Shown here one piece after another: positions 49,986 to 59,076 of a stretch of DNA of 64,000 nucleotides. Under the pieces are notes generated by a model. That model did not search any database and was not told the DNA's origin. It saw only the letters and a program-made list of their open reading frames with translations. Made by a program: the position numbers and the translations under genes. The stretch comes from an uncultured Paenibacillaceae bacterium (lineage in GTDB: Bacteria; Bacillota; Bacilli; Aneurinibacillales; Aneurinibacillaceae): contig CAMLDI010000010.1 of assembly GCA_946478845.1 (NCBI GenBank), positions 41,082-105,081 of the forward strand, written 5' to 3'. Numbering within the stretch: position 1 is the stretch's first letter; each line of letters starts with the position of its first letter.

Positions 49986-51122
49986 TTATCTTAATTTCCA
50001 TAGATAATACTTTTCGAAGGCAGCTTTCATTAAATGGGGAAGGCCCCCCTGGGTAGCCATTTCAATCAAAGGAGCTTCATTTCTTTTGTTGGGATATGTT
50101 ATAAAGCCCATTGCCCCATCAGTCCCAAGTTCCATCATGCCAAGAGCAGTATCAACAAACTTTTTTTCGGGTGATTTCCCAAACAAACTGGAATAAATGT
50201 TTTCTGCAGCGATATGCCCCTGGATTTCCGCAGCTAATCCAGATTTATGAATGATAATCGGGGTATGAATGGTGTCACCTATACTATATACATTACTCCA
50301 TTGCTTGGACTGAAGGGTGTTATGGACAGGAATTAACCCATTTACATGTTCAATATCTGGAGAAGCAAAAATATAGTCCCTCCCTTTAAAAGCGGGAGTT
50401 ATTAAGGAAAACGTGAAAGGGAAAGATTCTCCGTTGGTTAAATGCAATAAGTTTGGTTCCACCTTTTCGATAGAAACATTTTTATAAAAAGGAATTTGTT
50501 TTTCCTGCAATAGTTTTTCCAGGGTGGATGAAACTTTGTTTCCAACATAATCAAATAAGTCTTTTTCATAGGTAAAATAGGTAATCGAAGCGTTGATATT
50601 TTGTTTTTGGAGGTAAGCATCCATTTCAAAAAGGAGCTCGTAGGACAAGCATGTACAAGGGTTTCCATCCGATGCACCGATAAGAATTTGATCTCCTGAC
50701 TTTAAGTTTTTAATCTGTTCATTTGTTTTTTTCGTATCGTCTTCGAAATAACAGGAGTACGTGTTTTCCTTTAATCCAGGAATTTTTTCAAAATCAGGGA
50801 GGCCTCCAGTAGCGATTACCAAATAATCATAATCTAGGACTGTATCATCCTGTAAAATAACTTTGTTATTTTTAGGTAAGACCTGTATGATGGTTTTTTG
50901 TATAAATTCAACCCCGACTTTTTGAAGAATTTTGTCCAGGGGACGGGTAACATCATCCAATTTTCTTTCATTAAAGACCACCCAAGGGAGTGAAGGACGG
51001 AAAAGAAAATGGGGCTTTTCTGCAACTAAAATGATTTCATGATTACTGTCTTTCAATTTTTTTCCCAGCTTAAGGGCTGTATTTACTCCTCCAAAACCTC
51101 CGCCTAAAATAAGAATTCGCAT
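49986..51122 (-). CDS. Second SQR-like FAD oxidoreductase
   Basis: 378 residues. FAD motif ILILGGGFGGVNTALKLG, YDYLVIATGG near 105, and VYSIGDTIHTPIIIHKSGL near 270. Cysteines lie in YSCYFEDD and in NPCTCLSYE, a CTC in the region where SQR has its second active cysteine. Different from the 42010 protein and outside the sulfur operon. It may be an SQR of another type or an NADH dehydrogenase-like enzyme. Confidence 0.78.
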   Translation of the reverse strand: MRILILGGGFGGVNTALKLGKKLKDSNHEIILVAEKPHFLFRPSLPWVVFNERKLDDVTRPLDKILQKVGVEFIQKTIIQVLPKNNKVILQDDTVLDYDYLVIATGGLPDFEKIPGLKENTYSCYFEDDTKKTNEQIKNLKSGDQILIGASDGNPCTCLSYELLFEMDAYLQKQNINASITYFTYEKDLFDYVGNKVSSTLEKLLQEKQIPFYKNVSIEKVEPNLLHLTNGESFPFTFSLITPAFKGRDYIFASPDIEHVNGLIPVHNTLQSKQWSNVYSIGDTIHTPIIIHKSGLAAEIQGHIAAENIYSSLFGKSPEKKFVDTALGMMELGTDGAMGFITYPNKRNEAPLIEMATQGGLPHLMKAAFEKYYLWKLR

Positions 51123-51211
51123 AGTAACACCTTCCTAAATTTCTCATACATATTATTTCCAGTTTTGCATGTTATATGTTTGTATGAAGATGTTACATGG
51201 AAAAAAGTAAC

Positions 51212-51361
51212 TTAATGATTTTGTTCCTTTGTAATTCTTCTTCTAAAAAGTTCAACAATGTTAATCGGGATTTTATTCTTTTTGGCAATATTTAAACTAG
51301 ATTCATTCGGATTGTTTTTTAACTCTGCACGAATGATTGAAAGCAATTCTTCCTTAGTCAT
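51212..51361 (-). CDS. 49-residue protein coupled to the YVTN propeller gene
   Basis: Small ORF on the minus strand starting ATG 51361 behind GAGGAGG. It encodes MTKEELLSIIRAELKNN and then SLNIAKKNKIPINIVELFRR, charged and helical, HTH-like in its second half. Its ATG overlaps the restored stop codon of the propeller gene (ATGACTAA), pointing to translational coupling. Function unknown. Confidence 0.6.
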   Translation of the reverse strand: MTKEELLSIIRAELKNNPNESSLNIAKKNKIPINIVELFRRRITKEQNH

Positions 51362-52114
51362 CACTTTCATCCTCCTCATCCTCTTTGCCCTTAGCTAAAA
51401 TAGCGACACTGACAGGGGAGTCTCCTGCCGGAAGTGTCTTGATTCTCCGTTGGGTGTAATGGCAATGCCATCAGGTCCTTCTCCAACACGGATTGTATCA
51501 ATACCCGTAATTGTTCTTGTTTTAATAACTGATACTGAACGATTAAAAAAGTTCGTTACGTAAGCAAATTCCCCATCAGGTGTAATCGCTACATCAAGAG
51601 GAACATTGCCCACAGCTACTGTCCCAATGACAGTATTGGTTTTTGTATCGATAACAGATACTTGATCCGTTTCAGTGTTTATGATAAAAACACTTTTACC
51701 GCTTGGTGTAACTGCAACACCTTGAGGATTAACAAAGGTTGTGGATACAATGATGTCGATAACGGTATTGGTTTTGATATCAATTACAGACACAGTATTA
51801 TCTAAAAAATCGGTTACATAAGCAAGTTTTCCATCAGGTGTAATCGCTATATCAGTAGGATCATTACCTAAAGGAATGCTCTTAATAACGGTATTGGTTT
51901 TTGTATTAATTACTTCTACAGAGTTAGTCGATGCTACTGTCACGTAAGCAAACCTTCCATCAGGTGTAATGGCAATGTCAAAGGCTATTCTGCCAACAGG
52001 AATCGTTGCAATAATTTCGTCCTTAATGAGGTCAACCACTGTCACAGTCATTCCAAAAAAGCTTACAACATAGGCAACAAACTTGGAACGGGAGAGATGT
52101 GATTTTGAGCTCAA
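51354..52114 (-). pseudogene. YVTN beta-propeller protein gene with a frameshift near 51440
   Basis: Reads as a propeller of about five ~42-residue YVTN repeats (IAITPDGRFAYVT, SVIDTKTNTVIGTVAVG). The intact frame stops at 51395 after an alien tail (ESRHFRQETPLSVSLF). If one base is removed in GGAGAATC, the frame continues IKTLPAGDSPVSVAILAKG and an acidic end, stopping at 51354 in the overlap with the micro-ORF. TTG 52114 with AAGGGGG is the best start. No signal peptide is visible. A real mutation or a sequencing error. Confidence 0.7.
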
Positions 52115-52277
52115 TTCCTTTGCCCCCTTAAACAAAATATTGTTTCCATATAATATATTCATATAAATTTCGGATGGGACTAGCAATTAAGCGGATATTC
52201 AATAGAGAGACTCGTTAAAATATTATCTAAAGGGGTTAAACTGAGTATGTGGGATGGAAAGATTAGGAGAATTGATT

Positions 52278-53168
52278 ATGACCAATTACTATTTCAGTGA
52301 AGAGATATGTAATCGTATTTTGACAGAGAAATGGCCTAAGCTTACGTCTCTATTGACTGTTAAATGGTATTACGTTGAATCTCCTCTTACACAATGGCTA
52401 ACTAATCATGAAGATGACCTTTACTATCGTTCCATCTCTTATCTCGAAGAGGAATTAATTGTGATTCAGGAACGATTTCCTTCATCTTTTAAGAAATGGG
52501 TGGGCACCATTGAGGTAAAAGGGAGCTTCTGGTCTAAAAGATTTGAGTCCATGGTGATTTTTCTTTTGCTTAAGGCTGGTGTGAATGTTACAGCCATCGA
52601 TACTACAATACCTGGTTCGAAAAAAGAGCTTGATCTTAAAATAAAAGACGAAAGAGGGACTATTTTTATTGAATGTACTTCCCTTCGATTTGATCCAGAG
52701 ATGCCAAACAGAACCCTATTAAATAGCTTACAACGAAAAATGAAGCAATTGGTGAATTGTCCAGGACAGACAATCGTGATGCTCGATGGTACGTGGATGC
52801 CAGGTGATTTTGTTTTAAATGCGAAGGGCATCGAGGATGAAATCGGAAAAGTTTTTAAGATGGATAAAGAACATGACATTTCTTTTGTCTTGATTTCTAA
52901 AATGAATCCTATGTCAGCAGATCGTATAACCCTAATCAGTGCTTATGCCGCACCCTGGGGGAATGTTACCCCAATAGTCAATGAAGTGATGAAAGCCTGT
53001 CATATAAATGGATTTTGGCTTCTGGTAAAAGATATACTAAAATTTTATAACAAAATTAATCATACTCTGTTTGATTATATTATTTTAATACTTAGTGTTT
53101 TAGTATTTTTATCAGCAGTTGCGTTATGTATTTTGATAGAAAGCAAAGAAATGCCCTTTATATTTTAA
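52278..53168 (+). CDS. Membrane-anchored PD-(D/E)XK-like protein
   Basis: 296 residues, not a family I recognise. The centre has WSKRFESMVIFLLLKAGVNV, then KKELDLKIKDERGTIFIECT: glutamate, ELD, and IEC arranged like a restriction-endonuclease core, with Cys in place of the usual Lys. A C-terminal helix (IILILSVLVFLSAVALCILI) would anchor it with the nuclease-like part in the cytoplasm. AGGAG lies 8 nt before ATG 52278. It ends 4 bp into the convergent UvrA-like gene. The nuclease reading is inference. Confidence 0.55.
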   Translation: MTNYYFSEEICNRILTEKWPKLTSLLTVKWYYVESPLTQWLTNHEDDLYYRSISYLEEELIVIQERFPSSFKKWVGTIEVKGSFWSKRFESMVIFLLLKAGVNVTAIDTTIPGSKKELDLKIKDERGTIFIECTSLRFDPEMPNRTLLNSLQRKMKQLVNCPGQTIVMLDGTWMPGDFVLNAKGIEDEIGKVFKMDKEHDISFVLISKMNPMSADRITLISAYAAPWGNVTPIVNEVMKACHINGFWLLVKDILKFYNKINHTLFDYIILILSVLVFLSAVALCILIESKEMPFIF

Positions 53169-55621
53169 AGATATCTACCGATGATTGATTCTTTATTTTT
53201 ACGGATATCCTCCGGTGTACCTGTGGCGATGACTCTTCCCCCATTTTCTCCTCCATGAGGGCCAAGTTCAATAATCCAATCTGAGGATCTAATGATTTGC
53301 TGGTTATGTTCAATAACGATAATAGTATTATTGGCTTCCACTATTTTGTCTAATAACACCTTAAAGTGTTCAATGTCTAAAGGATGCAATCCAGTGGTAG
53401 GTTCATCAATGAGAAATAAATTATTATTTCCTTTATTGGCCAATAATTCTTTAGCTAATTTTAAACGTTGCCCTTCTCCGCCAGACAGTGTGGTTAAAGG
53501 CTGTCCGAGCAATAAATAGCCTAATCCCACATCTTCCAATAAGGTAAATACTTTGCTTAATTTTTTATTGTCGCGAAAGAGGATTTTTGCTTCTGAAACA
53601 GACAGGTCTAAGAGATTTGATATAGAGTAATCATTCCATGTTACGGCTAATACTTCTTCCTTAAAACGTTTCCCATTACATACAGGGCAAGTTAGTTCTA
53701 CATCTTCAAAAAACAACATATTACTGGACACCACACCTAAGCCTTCACAGTTTTCGCATCTGCCTCCAGGCGTATTAAAGGAGAAGTGTTTACTTGAGAA
53801 TCCCTGTTTCTTAGATGCTTCTAACTCACTGAAAATCCTTCTAATTTCAGTAAATGCCTCAGTAAAGGTTACGATATTTGACCTTTTCATTTTGGCAATG
53901 GATGCTTGTCTGACTGCAATGATTTGATTGAATTGTTCCAGGCCTTCAACTCTGTTTTCATTAGAAGTTTGCCCCGTTGCGTTTAATAAAACATCGAATA
54001 CCAAAGTGGATTTACCAGAACCTGATGCTCCTGTAACAATTGTTAAACAATGGATTGGAAATTCTACAGATACTTGTTGCAGATTATGCTTTGTTGCATT
54101 TTGTATGGTCAGAAATTCCCCTGTTCCTTTTCTATATTGTTGTTTTGTAATCGTAGGTTTCATTAAATATTGTCCAGTAATAGAAGATGATTGATTCTTT
54201 AATTCTTCAACTGTACCCATCCCCACAATTTCCCCGCCATGCTTGCCAGAACCTGGTCCTATATCGATAATGTAGTCTGCAGCTTGAATCATATCCAGGT
54301 CATGTTCAATGATGATGACGGTATTTCCAAAATCCCGCAAACTTTTTATAAGGTCAATCATACCTGCAGTATCTTTTGGATGGAGGCCAGCGGTTGGTTC
54401 ATCTAATAAATAAAGTACACCGGTCAAACTTGAATCTAATGTAGCAGCTAACTTGATTTTTTGCAGTTCTCCACCAGAAAGGGTAATGGTTTGCCGATTA
54501 ATGGATAAATAACCCAATCCCACTTTCATTAAACGGGTTAATTTCGTCTTTATATCTAATAGATAGGATTCCACCGCATTTTTCTGAAGGTCATTTAATG
54601 TTAGTTCCAGTTGTTCAATCCATTGATATAAACGATCTAATGATTGATTCACTAGCTCTGGCAATCTGGTCTCATTGACTTTAATGAAGCGGCTTGTTTC
54701 ATTTAATCTCTCTCCATGACATGTGTTACAGGGTTGGGAGATAAAATAATCCTTTAATTTATTGTCAGTGCTTTTTTTCTCTGCAAGCTTTCTCCATAAT
54801 ATCGTATCTAAACCTTCAAATTTTCCTTTTGCTACTGTTTTAGGTATTTCATAACCATTGAAATATTGCATGGTTTCCTCACTTTCAACCCCATGAATAA
54901 GTATGGTTCGTTGTTCTTTTGTCCACTGGTTGATTGGGATTTGTTGCACATTGGGTAAGTGAAAATGTTCAAAGGCTTTATAAATGCTAGCGATTTGATA
55001 CTCATTGTACTTGTGGTCAAATAGTTTAATGGCCCCATCTTCTAGGGACTTTTCCTCATCCAGAACATGGCTCCAGTTGATTTTCAGTTCTTCACCTAAT
55101 CCTGAACAGGAGGGGCATGCTCCTTCCATGGTGTTGTAGGAGAAATGGGAACGTGTGAATTTCTCCATTTTAATACCACAATGGTGACAAAACATATAGA
55201 CAGTAAAATCCCCATTCTTTTTCTTTTCGAGTACTTCTTTGCAATCCACATTGTTTATTGTTTTATTACAGTATGGACAGCTTCTTTCACCAATTTTTTC
55301 GTAGATCATACGTAGATCTGTATAAATGTCCGTTGCGGTTCCTACAGATGATCGGGGATTTTTATTGGTATGGTGTTGTGAAATCTGGATGGCTGGAGAA
55401 ACATTTCGGATCCATTGGACTTTAGGCTTCTTAATGCCCTGATATCCCATTGATTCAAGGTACTGTCTCTGGCATTCCAGATAAAGGGTATCCATGATTA
55501 ATGTAGATTTTCCTGACCCCGAAACACCTGTAATTAACACCAGTTGCTTTCTTGGAATATCCACTGAAATATTTTTTAAATTTCCTGACCTTGCATCTTG
55601 AATAGAGATATATTTGGGCAT
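53165..55621 (-). CDS. UvrA-like ABC ATPase (UvrA2/drug-resistance type)
   Basis: 818 residues, shorter than UvrA (about 940). Two ABC modules: Walker A GVSGSGKST near 32 and GASGSGKST near 530; signatures TLSGGELQKIKLA and TLSGGEGQRLKLA; zinc-binding pairs CPYC/CHHC, CPSC and CENC/CPVC. The missing length and the partner MerR gene fit UvrA-like proteins linked to drug resistance rather than core repair, in which the UvrB-binding part is reduced. It may recognise intercalated or modified DNA. Confidence 0.85.
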   Translation of the reverse strand: MPKYISIQDARSGNLKNISVDIPRKQLVLITGVSGSGKSTLIMDTLYLECQRQYLESMGYQGIKKPKVQWIRNVSPAIQISQHHTNKNPRSSVGTATDIYTDLRMIYEKIGERSCPYCNKTINNVDCKEVLEKKKNGDFTVYMFCHHCGIKMEKFTRSHFSYNTMEGACPSCSGLGEELKINWSHVLDEEKSLEDGAIKLFDHKYNEYQIASIYKAFEHFHLPNVQQIPINQWTKEQRTILIHGVESEETMQYFNGYEIPKTVAKGKFEGLDTILWRKLAEKKSTDNKLKDYFISQPCNTCHGERLNETSRFIKVNETRLPELVNQSLDRLYQWIEQLELTLNDLQKNAVESYLLDIKTKLTRLMKVGLGYLSINRQTITLSGGELQKIKLAATLDSSLTGVLYLLDEPTAGLHPKDTAGMIDLIKSLRDFGNTVIIIEHDLDMIQAADYIIDIGPGSGKHGGEIVGMGTVEELKNQSSSITGQYLMKPTITKQQYRKGTGEFLTIQNATKHNLQQVSVEFPIHCLTIVTGASGSGKSTLVFDVLLNATGQTSNENRVEGLEQFNQIIAVRQASIAKMKRSNIVTFTEAFTEIRRIFSELEASKKQGFSSKHFSFNTPGGRCENCEGLGVVSSNMLFFEDVELTCPVCNGKRFKEEVLAVTWNDYSISNLLDLSVSEAKILFRDNKKLSKVFTLLEDVGLGYLLLGQPLTTLSGGEGQRLKLAKELLANKGNNNLFLIDEPTTGLHPLDIEHFKVLLDKIVEANNTIIVIEHNQQIIRSSDWIIELGPHGGENGGRVIATGTPEDIRKNKESIIGRYL

Positions 55622-55680
55622 AAAAATCCGTCTCCTTGAAAAACTTTCTATATTTACATTATATAACTTTAACGTAATTT

Positions 55681-55720
55681 CTAAGCTTTTTGCCTTTCTA
55701 ACCTATTATAATAAGCTTAG
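55681..55720. promoter_or_regulatory. Inverted repeat between UvrA-like and MerR genes
   Basis: CTAAGCTT and AAGCTTAG are perfect complements 24 nt apart in the divergent promoter region. Could be the MerR-type binding region for one or both genes. Confidence 0.4.
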
Positions 55721-55763
55721 TCTATGAAAACTTTATAATTCTATGTAAGACTTTGGAGGATTT

Positions 55764-56183
55764 ATGAGGGCTATAGATATTGCACGGGAAATGAAGATTA
55801 GTACAAGCCTAATAAGATTATATGAAAAAGAAGGGATGCTGCCAGAGGTTCCTAGAAGCTCAAATGGCTATCGAAACTATACCTGGATTCATATAGAATT
55901 CGTTAAATGCATACGAACTATGAGCAAAGGCTTTACGACAAAGCAATTAAAACAACTTATGCGCCATATCATCAAGCAAGACTATGTTAAAGCCTACTGG
56001 GTAATCAATGAAATTCAAGCAAAGCTCTACCAAGAAAGAAACATTATCCTAAACATGAAAAATATAAATCAGCTAGATTTTGAAGAAATCAGCCTTCAGA
56101 TAGAAAACTATATAAATAAAAAGTGTGAACAAATCTATGAAGGACAAAACGCTATGTATGAGTTAATTCACAAAATAATATAA
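55764..56183 (+). CDS. MerR-family regulator
   Basis: 139 residues. MerR HTH at the N-terminus (IDIAREMKISTSLIRLYEKE, then GYRNYTWIHIEFVKCI) followed by a helical C-terminus without metal-binding cysteines of the MerR/ZntR kind. GGAGG precedes the ATG. Divergent from the UvrA-like gene with only 142 bp between, so it likely regulates it, perhaps as a drug sensor. 56184-56335 has no supported gene. Confidence 0.82.
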   Translation: MRAIDIAREMKISTSLIRLYEKEGMLPEVPRSSNGYRNYTWIHIEFVKCIRTMSKGFTTKQLKQLMRHIIKQDYVKAYWVINEIQAKLYQERNIILNMKNINQLDFEEISLQIENYINKKCEQIYEGQNAMYELIHKII

Positions 56184-56335
56184 CGCCAACCCAGTGGAGG
56201 TAAGTTGTTAAGAATCTGACATGGGTATTAAAAGAAGAATGTAGTTTTATAAGGTACAGTAATTATGATGAGGTTGCAACAAACGTTGATAAAAAGTCTT
56301 TTTAAGAAGAAAAATCGATACGAAGCTTTCTGGGA

Positions 56336-56632
56336 TTGACTGTTATCCATTTTGATAATGGTATGGAATTAAGTGTAGATGACGTATTTTTTGATTATGA
56401 AATCATGGAAGATGAGAAAATTGGAATTGTTCTATACATAAAGGATTTTAATAAACATGGCGATGATATCACGGGAGCAATATATGTACTCCTTGATAGC
56501 GTTTTAGGGGAATACGATGTAGAAACAAAGATTGGTTATATTGTGCGGGTAGATTTAAACGAGAAGAATGACCAATCCAGGCCATTAAAAGAACTTCCAA
56601 CTATTGTTGATAACCATTTTCTTATAAATTAG
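56336..56632 (+). CDS. Hypothetical acidic protein, possibly truncated
   Basis: 98 residues from TTG 56336 without a good ribosome site. The frame is open back to a stop near 56302 (reading EEKSIRSFLGLTVIHFDNG), so it may be the C-terminal piece of a longer immunity-like protein. Acidic, beta-rich (VLYIKDFNKHGDDITGAIYV). No family recognised. Confidence 0.4.
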   Translation: MTVIHFDNGMELSVDDVFFDYEIMEDEKIGIVLYIKDFNKHGDDITGAIYVLLDSVLGEYDVETKIGYIVRVDLNEKNDQSRPLKELPTIVDNHFLIN

Positions 56633-56761
56633 ATACCCGGATAGATGATCCCGGTTTATTACTCATATAATGGGGAATTTTAAAAATCCTAAAAAATGTA
56701 TTATATTATAATTATAAAAATGATATTTGGATTTAAATAGCAATGATGGGAGGGTGTTTTA

Positions 56762-57322
56762 ATGAGCCTGCCTCAAGAAAATTTCATAACTTTAGATGAA
56801 TTTTACAAAATGAGAGAAGAAACAGACAGCCTGTTAGAGTATATAGACGGTGCTGTGTATATGTCTCCTTCCCCTTCTACCCAACACCAAAGGATTTCAA
56901 TGCGTTTAAGTACTAGATTGTTTAATTATTTGGAAGGAAAAGAATGTGAAGTTTTCCATGCTCCTTTTGATGTGGAACTTCATAATGAAAAGATGGACGG
57001 AAATAAAATCATAATCCCTGATTTATCAGTGATTTGCGATAATAATGGGTTATTGGAGAACAAGTATGTAGGTGTACCTACTCTAATCATAGAGATTCTA
57101 AGTCCATCTAACCAATCCCATGACCTGGTATTTAAATTGAATTTATATATGCAATATGGTGTAAAAGAATACTGGATTATTAACCCAATGCTTAATGCTG
57201 TTATTGTTTATACACTGAATAATGAAGGCCAATATCAACAAATGGAAGCCCTAAAGGAGAAAGGAATGATAAAATCTGAGGTCTTAAAGGGGTTTCAAGT
57301 AAAATTAGAAGAAATCTTTTAA
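56762..57322 (+). CDS. Uma2-family (DUF820) endonuclease-like protein
   Basis: 186 residues. Typical DUF820 layout: LDEFYKMREETDSLLEYIDG, SPSPSTQHQRIS, PDLSVICD, PTLIIEILSPSNQSHD, YMQYGVKEYWIINP. The acidic residues in PDLSVI and IIEILSPS form the PD-(D/E)XK site. Such genes are often mobile and scattered. GGGAGG precedes the ATG. Biological role unsettled. Confidence 0.9.
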   Translation: MSLPQENFITLDEFYKMREETDSLLEYIDGAVYMSPSPSTQHQRISMRLSTRLFNYLEGKECEVFHAPFDVELHNEKMDGNKIIIPDLSVICDNNGLLENKYVGVPTLIIEILSPSNQSHDLVFKLNLYMQYGVKEYWIINPMLNAVIVYTLNNEGQYQQMEALKEKGMIKSEVLKGFQVKLEEIF

Positions 57323-57408
57323 GACAATATTTCCTTTTATAGGGTTGATTTAAACTGTATTTTTTACATGAGTTATCTGTTAAACTTAACTTATAACATA
57401 AATGATTT

Positions 57409-57518
57409 GCTATGTGTAACTGGCGAATTCAGTGGGAAACCACGAGGGAGCACATAGTCTAATATAGCCGTTCGCCTGGGCAAAGTATTTAATCTTTGAA
57501 GATTAGATACTTTTTTTT
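57409..57518 (+). ncRNA. ZTP (pfl) riboswitch upstream of folD
   Basis: CTATGTG and CACATAG form the outer stem around GGCGAA and the GTGG-GAAA-CCAC hairpin; downstream GCCGTTCGCCTGGGCA matches the conserved 3' part of pfl RNAs, its TTCGCC able to pair with GGCGAA. A terminator (57483-57518) follows at once. ZTP/ZMP binding should prevent termination and raise folate C1 enzymes when 10-formyl-THF is short. Confidence 0.85.
57483..57518 (+). terminator. Riboswitch-controlled terminator
   Basis: Stem AGTAT-TAATCTT/AGATTA-ATACT followed by eight T; expression platform of the ZTP riboswitch, 20 bp before the folD start. Confidence 0.88.
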
Positions 57519-57537
57519 ATTTTGAGGAGATGGTGAC

Positions 57538-58395
57538 ATGGTTGGTCAATTGATGAAGGGTAAACCCGTATCAGAAGGCATTTCTTTGGAAGTAAAGAAG
57601 CAGGTAGAACAATGGCACAAACAAGGGATTGTTCTTAAAGTAAGTACTATTTTAGTAAAAGGGGATCCGGCCTCACATTATTACGCTCAGGCTAAAAAAA
57701 GAGTAGCGGAGAAGTTAAATATTGCTTTTGATTTGCATGAGTTTGAACAAGATGTAAGCCAGGAACAATTAATTGATTTTATATCAGGCTTAAATGACAA
57801 TCCCACTGTTCATGGAATTATGGTCGAGTTACCACTTCCTAAACATATACAAACAGAGAAAATTACCGCAATCATTGATCCTAAAAAGGATGTAGATGGG
57901 GTAACCCCCTTTAATCGTTTGGCCACAATGAGTGGTACAAAGGGAATCTACCCTGCAACACCCCAGGCATGTATTCGATTGTTAAAACATTATGGTTATT
58001 CCCTAACAGGGAGTAAGGTTGTTTTAATAGGCAGAGGTCAAACTGTTGGTATGCCTTTATTTCATTTATTGCTTCGAGAAAATGCAACAATTAGCCTTTG
58101 TCATTCTTATACAAAAGAAATTGTCGAATATTTACTGTCAGCAGAAATTGCATTTGTAGCTACAGGAAGAAAAAATTTAATCACATCAGATATGGTTCAT
58201 TCCCAACTGGTTATTGTTGATGCGGGGATTAATGAATTAGAAGATGGGGGCATTGTAGGGGATGTAAACCCGGATGTTCTTCACTATGTCAAAGCAATGT
58301 CTCCAACACCAGGTGGGGTAGGCACTGTGACTACCATGATTCTGTTTGAGAATTTGTTAAAAGCAGTGCAATGGCAAAAGGGGGAAGACCAATGA
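57538..58395 (+). CDS. folD: FolD: methylene-THF dehydrogenase/methenyl-THF cyclohydrolase
   Basis: 285 residues, cytosolic C1-folate enzyme converting 5,10-methylene-THF to 10-formyl-THF with NADP. Catalytic Tyr49 and Lys53 lie in ASHYYAQAKK; ELPLPKHI, DVDGVTPFN, VVLIGRGQTVGMP and SPTPGGVGTVT are the family motifs, the last with TVT in place of the usual PMT. GAGGAG precedes the ATG. Controlled by the ZTP riboswitch and coupled to fchA by an ATGA overlap. Confidence 0.95.
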   Translation: MVGQLMKGKPVSEGISLEVKKQVEQWHKQGIVLKVSTILVKGDPASHYYAQAKKRVAEKLNIAFDLHEFEQDVSQEQLIDFISGLNDNPTVHGIMVELPLPKHIQTEKITAIIDPKKDVDGVTPFNRLATMSGTKGIYPATPQACIRLLKHYGYSLTGSKVVLIGRGQTVGMPLFHLLLRENATISLCHSYTKEIVEYLLSAEIAFVATGRKNLITSDMVHSQLVIVDAGINELEDGGIVGDVNPDVLHYVKAMSPTPGGVGTVTTMILFENLLKAVQWQKGEDQ

Positions 58396-59018
58396 CCATG
58401 TATAATCAGACAATCAACTCATTTTTAATAAAAGCTGCTTCTAAGTCTCCTACCCCGGGTGGTGGAAGTATAGCTGCATTAGCTGCAGCCATGGGAGCTT
58501 CTATGGGATCCATGGTTGCAAATTTAAGTATGGGGCCAAAATATGAAGATTGTCTTGAAATAATGGAAGTATGCGTAAAGAACATGAATGACATTATAAA
58601 TTCATGTGAACAAGTAATGTTAGAGGATGTCGATGCTTTTCAAAGTTACATGAATGCCTTGAAATTGCCGAAAGTAACCTCCGAAGAAAAGGCTATAAGG
58701 TCTGAATCGATTCAAGCAGCTACCATAAAATCCACTGAAGTTCCTTTAAAATTAATGAGATTATGTAATCAAAGTATGGATGAGCTTATAAAAGTAGTAA
58801 ATTACGCCAATAAAAATGTAATTTCCGATCTTGGTATAGGTGCAATATTAATGGAGGCAGGGGCACAATCTGCCTTACTAACAGTAAAAATGAATTTGCC
58901 TGTCATCAAAGATCATGAATTTAAACATCAAGTTGATCAAGAAGCAAAACAATTAAGCCAGGATATTCTGGCCAAAAAGAATATTATTGAAGAAAGTGTC
59001 CGTAGCATAATGGGATAA
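58392..59018 (+). CDS. fchA: FchA-type formiminotransferase-cyclodeaminase/methenyl-THF cyclohydrolase
   Basis: 208 residues, all-helical cyclodeaminase family. SPTPGGGSIAALAAAMGASM near 15-35 is the hallmark. ATG 58392 overlaps the folD stop by 4 bp and has GGGGGAAG upstream; ATG 58371 lies within folD. It gives a second cyclohydrolase activity beside FolD, or cleaves formimino-THF. Same riboswitch control. Confidence 0.88.
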   Translation: MTMYNQTINSFLIKAASKSPTPGGGSIAALAAAMGASMGSMVANLSMGPKYEDCLEIMEVCVKNMNDIINSCEQVMLEDVDAFQSYMNALKLPKVTSEEKAIRSESIQAATIKSTEVPLKLMRLCNQSMDELIKVVNYANKNVISDLGIGAILMEAGAQSALLTVKMNLPVIKDHEFKHQVDQEAKQLSQDILAKKNIIEESVRSIMG

Positions 59019-59020
59019 TA

Positions 59021-59047
59021 TAAAAGGGCGTTCGCCTTTATTTTTTC
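59021..59047 (+). terminator. Terminator after fchA
   Basis: AAAGG-GCG/CGC-CTTT stem followed by ATTTTTT. Confidence 0.8.
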
Positions 59048-59076
59048 AGAAAACCAGGAATGTTTATTTTGTCATT

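Noticed and set aside
53165..55621. Core UvrA of nucleotide excision repair
   Set aside because: Too short by about 120 residues, no uvrB neighbour, and a MerR regulator is paired with it.
57421..57480. THF riboswitch
   Set aside because: Gene context would allow it, but the GGCGAA...CGCCTGGGCA wording and hairpin order fit the ZTP class instead.
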